DNA of 64,000 nt, taken from NCBI GenBank assembly GCA_009363875.1, contig CM018683.1, forward strand, positions 67,318,187 through 67,382,186. The letters run 5' to 3'. This document shows, piece after piece, positions 58,556 through 64,000 of this stretch; the stretch's first letter is position 1, and every line of letters starts with the position of its first letter. Below the pieces are notes generated by a model. It saw nothing but the letters and a program-made list of their open reading frames with translations. It searched no databases and was not told where the DNA came from. Origin of the DNA: Mikania micrantha (Eukaryota; Streptophyta; Magnoliopsida; Asterales; Asteraceae). The position numbers were made by a program, and so were the translations under genes.

Positions 58556-58916
58556 GTATGTTCAGATGGTTATTTTGGGATTGTCATTGTAAATCTCACT
58601 AGTAGTATGCGGATAGGTTGAGGATGTGTGATAGTGTGATTAGTAGTTGTGAGAACGGGACATTTTGATATGGACAGATCCCGAGGTTGTGAGAGGTGGT
58701 GTACGAGGTTGTGGTTTAGAGTATCCTGACTTATGGTTGTATTAAAACTATGAATGTATGAAACTATGGTATTATAATAATATGGGTGCTTTTGTATGTC
58801 TGTTTGTATAATGAACTTTGTGTGTGAATTATAACTAAATGTGCTGTGTGAGAACATAATTGTATACGAATGTATCTATATGGGAACATGTCGAACTAAA
58901 ATATATATTTCGCTGA

Positions 58917-59215
58917 AATACAGTACGGGAGCAATACTGTATGCGACTATATCGAACTGAAAAATATATTTTGCTGAAATACAGTACGGGAGCAATACTG
59001 TATGCGAATATATTTGTTACTAAAGTACAGTACGAGAGCCATACTGTACGAGAACATGTCTGAACTGAGAACGTGTTTATTTGTGAATGTGTCCGTAACT
59101 AAAGTACAGTACGAGAGCCATACTGTACGAGAACATGTCTGAACTGAGAACGTGTCTACTTGTGAATGTGTCTGTAACTAAAGTACAGTACGAGAGCCAT
59201 ACTGTACGAGGACAT
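58917..59215 (+). repeat. Hairpin array of the second element, five units
   Basis: Two type B hairpins (ATACAGTACGGGAGCAATACTGTAT, from about 58917 and 58979) are followed by three type A hairpins (GTACAGTACGAGAGCCATACTGTAC, near 59025, 59105 and 59184, with 79 bp spacing). The order on the sense strand matches the intact element, but there are two B units here and six there. Confidence 0.88.
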
Positions 59216-59576
59216 GTCTATTGTTTGTATGAAAACTTAGTGCATGAACTGTGAGCATATTTGAGAACTTGTGTGAGAACATATTCTAGTCCTGTATGAT
59301 CATATATCTAAAAACATGTGTTGCAATGCAAGGAGCTGGGTAAGACTCTAACATGTTCTTGAGATAACAGGACTAAGTATAACTACGAACATTGGTGTGA
59401 TCTGTGTGTAATGTGAACATGTCTGGACTAAATTCATGTAGTTATACTATATTTTGATAGTCACAATTCAATATAAATTTTCAGTATATCTGAATATGAT
59501 TGAAATTGTGGGATCGAATGGGTTATATAATTAATGTTCTTGACTGACCTGAGTTTATCTGTTTGTGAGCAGAATA

Positions 59577-62500
59577 ATGGCTCCCAAACGAGGTCGACCG
59601 ACTAAGAGATCTATCAGGAACATTACGAACCCAGAGCCTGATCAAGTTCCACCAGTAAATACAGAAACGAATCCAGACCCACAGATAAATCGGGACACAG
59701 GTACAGCTCCACCAGTGAACCCGGGAGCAAACCCTATTCCACTCGCTGGTGTCAGTGGATCTGAATCGAATGAGGCAATGATAGCACGAATTGTGCACGA
59801 ACAGTTAACCGCTTGTGGTGTTTTGGTGCAACACCAGCCTCATGTTACTACGGGTTCGGGTGGGGGTCCCAATACTAACGAACATACTGTTACTGGTGGC
59901 AACGCAGAAACGCATCATACCACTGGTACGGCTACAATTGCTCCTGATCCACCATGACAGGGATGTACATATAAGTATTTTGCTTCCTGTAACCCTCCTA
60001 CTTTTACTGGCAAAGAAGGAGCGGCTGGTCTATTACGGTGGATCGAGGGGATGGAAACCAAACTCAAAATTAGTCAGTGCTTGGAGGAGCATAAGGTGTC
60101 TTATGCTGCCTGTTCTTTGAAAGACTCAGCTTTGACCTGGTGGAATACCCAGGCCAAGACTTTGGGTTCAGCCACAGTTGATTCGATGGGCTGGAATGAT
60201 TTCAAAACTCTGATTAGATCAGAGTACTGTCCCATCACCGAAATTCAAAAACTCCAGGAGGAATTCTGGAATCATTCTATGATCGGTGCTGATTGTCTGG
60301 CTTAGACCGATCGTTTCCATGAACTTACTTGTTTACTTCCCGATATGTTTCCAACGGAAGCAGCTTTAATCGAGAAGTACATTAAGGGTCTGATTCCTCA
60401 GATACGAGGAATGGTGACTGCTGCTGAACCTACAACTCTGAAACACACGATTCTTTTGACCACTAAGCTTACCAATGAGGCGGTAAGGAGTGGTACTTTG
60501 TCTTTGAAGCCTCAGACGGTCCATAGTAGTGGTGATGTCGGTACCTCGAATGTGTCAAAAGGTATCAAACGAAAATGGTTCGGTAAGAACAAAACAAGGG
60601 CTCCGGCTGAAATCAGTCAGAATAAACCAACGGTGAAGAACTACGGTGCAAATGTTCCTGAGAGGAAAGCTTATACTGGGCAGGCGCCCAAATGCAATAA
60701 GTGTCCGCTTCATCACACGGGACCATGTCCTGTTTGTCTGAACTGTAACAGAGTTGGACATTATGCTAAATATTGCAACTTTCCTGCTCAACCTCGAAAT
60801 CAAGCACCACGACAAACTACTCAAACTAATCGGTCGTGCTATAAATGTGGAAGTCCTGATCATTTCATGCGGAACTGTCCAAATAATAACACCAATCCGG
60901 GAACTGAAGCTAGGGGGAGAGCTTTTCAGATTGGTGCGACCGAGGCGAGACATGATGCAAACATTGTGACTGGTACGTTCCTACTCAATAATCTATATGC
61001 ATCAGTTCTCTTTGATACGGGGGCAGATAAGAGTTTTATCTCTCCTGAATTTGCATCTTTACTTGCATGGCCTGCGGTAGATCTAGAAACTCCTTATGTT
61101 ATTGAACTTGCTGATGGCAAGTTGATCAAAACTAACAGTGTTATTCAAGGATGTTCCTTGAATCTGAATGATCATCTTTTTAATATTGATTTACTTCCTA
61201 TTGAGCTTGGGAGCTTTGATGTCGTTGTGGGCATGGACTGGCTTTCTGATAACCAAGCGGAAGTTGTCTGTCAAAACAAGGTGATCCGTATTCCATTACC
61301 TAACGGTAATACACTGATAGTTCAAGGAGAACGAGCTGGTAGAAAACTTGGTATCATATCTTGTATGCGAGCTCAGAAATTTTTAAGAAAAGGCTGTTAT
61401 GCTTTCCTGGCACATGTGACTGAGCATAATTCTTCACCCAAACAAATCACAGATATTCCAGTAGTCAAGGATTTTCCTGAAGTTTTTCCTGAGGACATAT
61501 CAGGATTACCCCCAGTGAGACAAGTTGAATTTCGGATTGACTTGATTCCAGGTGCAGCACCTGTTGCTAAAGCCCCGTATCGGCTTGCACCATCCGAAAT
61601 GCAAGAACTTTCAGGTCAATTGCAAGAACTGTTGGACAAAGGTTTTATCAGACCTAGTTTCTCACCCTGGGGAGCACCAGTCCTTTTTGTGAAAAAGAAG
61701 GATGGATCATTCAGGATGTGTATTGACTATCGGGAGCTCAATAAATTAACAATCAAAAATCGTTATCCCCTACCACGTATAGATGATCTGTTTGATCAAC
61801 TTCAAGGCGCTACTTACTTTTCAAAAATTGATTTGAGATCCGGATATCATCAGTTGCGAGTATATGAAGATGATGTTCCTAAAACTGCATTCCGAACTCG
61901 GTATGGGCATTATGAATTTCTAGTAATGCCGTTTGGATTAACGAATGCACCTGCAGTTTTCATGGATCTAATGAATCGGGTATGTAGGCCTTACTTGGAT
62001 AAGTTTGTGATTGTATTTATTGATGATATTCTTATCTATTCTCGAAGTCAACAAGAACATGCTCAACACTTGAAACTAATCTTAGAACTTTTGGCACGTG
62101 AAAAATTATACGCCAAGTTCTCCAAGTGTGAGTTTTGGTTACGAGAAGTGCAATTCCTTGGGCATGTGGTGAATCAAGATGGCATTCAGGTGGATCCCAG
62201 TAAGATTAAAGCTGTAGAACAATGGGAAACACCACGAACCCCAACTGAAATCCGTCAATTCTTAGGGCTGGCAGGTTATTATCGTCGGTTTATCAAGAAC
62301 TTCTCAAAGATAGCTCTGCCCCTAACTACATTGACATAGAAAAATCAACCGTTTATATGGGGTTCTCAACAGGAGGAGGCGTTCCAACTGTTGAAACACA
62401 AACTCTGCAACGCACCTATCTTGGCATTACCAGAAGGTACTGATAATTTCACAGTATATTGTGATGCCTCCCGCCAAGGTCTGGGGTGTGTTTTAATGCA

Positions 62501-64000
62501 GAACGATAAGGTGATTGCTTATGCTTCTCGACAGTTGAAGGTACACGAGAAGAATTATACTACTCATGATCTAGAACTTGATGCAGTGGTGTTTGCACTT
62601 AAGATTTGGAGACATTATTTGTATGGAACTAAGTGTATTATATACACTGATCACAAAAGTCTTCAACACATTTTAGATCAGAAAATGTTGAACATGCGGC
62701 AAAGGCGATGGGTGGAACTGTTGAACGACTATGATTGTGAAATTCGTTATCACCCAGGCAAAGCAAATGTCGTAGCCGATGCCTTAAGTCGCAAAGAACG
62801 AGTCAAGCCCTTACGTGTGAAAGCGTTAGGGATGACTATTCAATCTAGTCTAATTCCTCAGATTAAAGAAGCTCAGCAACAAGCTTTACAAGCAACGAAC
62901 TATTCGGCTGAGGGACTAAGGGGATTAGACAAGAAACTTGGAGTCAAGACCGATGGGGTGTTGTATTTCAAGAACCGAATTTGGGTTCCTTTACTTGGTA
63001 ACTCAAGAACAATCATCTTGGATGAGGCGCACAAATCCAGGTATTCTATTCATCCAGGTGCTGACAAGATGTATAAAGATCTTAAAGATTTTTACTGGTG
63101 GCCTGGAATGAAGAAACACATCGCAGAATACGTGGGTCGATGCTTAACATGTTTAAAAGTTAAGGCTGAACATCAACGTCCTTCTGGGTTATTACAACAA
63201 CCGGAGATACCCATGTGGAAATGGGAGCAGATCTCTATGGATTTTATTACTAAACTACCCAGAACATCGCGTAATCATGACTCTATATGGGTTATCGTTG
63301 ATCGCCTTACTAAATCTGCGCATTTCATACCCATCCGAGAGGATTATTCTATGGATCGACTTGCTAAAATCTATGTTAACGAGATTGTATCTCGCCATGG
63401 AGTACCAATCTCTATCATTTCTGACAGAGATAGTCGATTTACGTCACGATTTTGGCAAACTCTTCAGAATGCTCTGGGCACACAAATCAATATGAGCACA
63501 GCTTATCATCCACAAACTGACGGGCAAACGGAACGAAATAATCAAACTTTGGAAGATATGCTGAGAAGCTGTGTTATTGATTTTGGTGGTAGCTGGGATG
63601 TTCATCTTCCCCTTGTTGAATTTTCATATAACAACAGTTACCATACCAGTATTAAATGTGCTCCATTTGAAGCACTTTACGGGCGCAAATGTAGATCACC
63701 TATCTGTTGGTCCGAGGTAGGCGAAAGTCAGGTCATAGGCCCAGAACTTATTCAAGAAACAACTGATAAGATCGCACTTATTCAAGAACGAATTAAAGCT
63801 GCTCGCGATCGACAGAAGAGTTATGCTGATAATCGTCGTAGACCGTTGGAATTTCAAATCGGTGATCTAGTGATGTTGAAAGTTTCGCCGTGGAAGGGTA
63901 TATTCAGATTTGGGAAGAGAGGTAAACTTTCACCAAGATTTGTAGGACCATTCAAAATTATTGAACGAATTGGATCAGTAGCTTACAGACTTGAATTACC
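59577..64000 (+). pseudogene. Gag-pol of the second Gypsy element, three stops, 3' truncated
   Basis: Homologue of the intact gag-pol, in one frame from the ATG at 59577 (MAPKRGRPTKR) to the window end. Three stop codons break it: TGA at 59955-59957 (CGA in the intact copy), TAG at 60303-60305 (TAC in the intact copy) and TAG at 62337-62339 (CGG in the intact copy). No frameshift is needed. The knuckles, DTGAD protease, FIDDIL RT, VYCDAS RNase H, HHCC and DDE residues can all still be read. The chromodomain end lies beyond the window. RNase H reads HDLELDAVVF, against HDLELGAVVF in the intact copy. The stops make an autonomous product impossible. Confidence 0.93.

Larger units (their letters stand above)
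55306..64000 (+). mobile_element. Second Ty3/Gypsy element, inactivated, cut by the window end
   Basis: Same family and layout as 32518-43939, in opposite orientation: 5' LTR, primer site, leader frame, hairpins, gag-pol. The 3' LTR is outside the window. One stop interrupts the leader frame and three interrupt gag-pol. A central block is >99% identical to the intact element while both sides are markedly diverged. Confidence 0.93.

Overview
The window is nuclear DNA from a flowering plant. It is gene-poor, AT-rich and built almost wholly of transposable elements. The retrotransposon protein style and the LTR sequences fit an asterid, perhaps Asteraceae, but that is an inference and could not be checked here. 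I found no host protein-coding gene, tRNA, rRNA or CRISPR array I can support. The convincing long reading frames all belong to two copies of one Ty3/Gypsy family.

Layout. 1-5384: a chain of foldback elements separated by (TA)n tracts. 6036-7451: a small non-coding LTR element (TRIM-like) with TSD AGTGG. 7636-11925: a solo LTR of family A, split by a second family A solo LTR in the opposite orientation (9146-11286, TSD AATAA). 11926-13616: AT-rich DNA with repeated palindromes and a foldback fragment. 13619-14170: one arm of a ~550 bp inverted repeat whose partner is at 45566-46108. 14171-~23480: an old LTR-like host sequence carrying three solo LTRs, 14633-16765 (family A, TSD TCACC), 16790-20119 (family B, TSD GTTAT) and 20323-23195 (family C, TSD GACCT). 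23480-27561: degraded DNA ending in a decayed primer-binding site. 27562-~45000: a decayed family B-like LTR split by a 4.3 kb solo LTR (27608-31879, TSD ATTGT) and by an intact Gypsy element (32518-43939, TSD TGCTT). 45180-45499: a Tourist-like MITE. 48084-50797: a second family C solo LTR (TSD TCTCA), lying in a segment that is duplicated at 53290-53890. 55306-64000: a second Gypsy element in plus orientation, with stop codons in its genes and cut by the window edge.

The intact element (32518-43939, minus strand) has 2.15 kb LTRs differing at only about nine bases, an initiator-Met-tRNA primer site, one uninterrupted gag-pol frame with all expected domains, and a polypurine tract. Between the primer site and gag it carries an extra 248-codon frame, predicted to be proline-rich, coiled-coil and tail-anchored, and then an array of nine hairpins. 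Both extras recur in the second copy. The two copies form a mosaic: >99% identical through most of gag and RT, but only ~84% on either side.

The most unusual signals are shared by unrelated LTR families: clusters of TAC-centred palindromes with paired arm changes just upstream of the promoter region, a small hairpin beside a possible LTR intron, and the hairpin array between the leader frame and gag.
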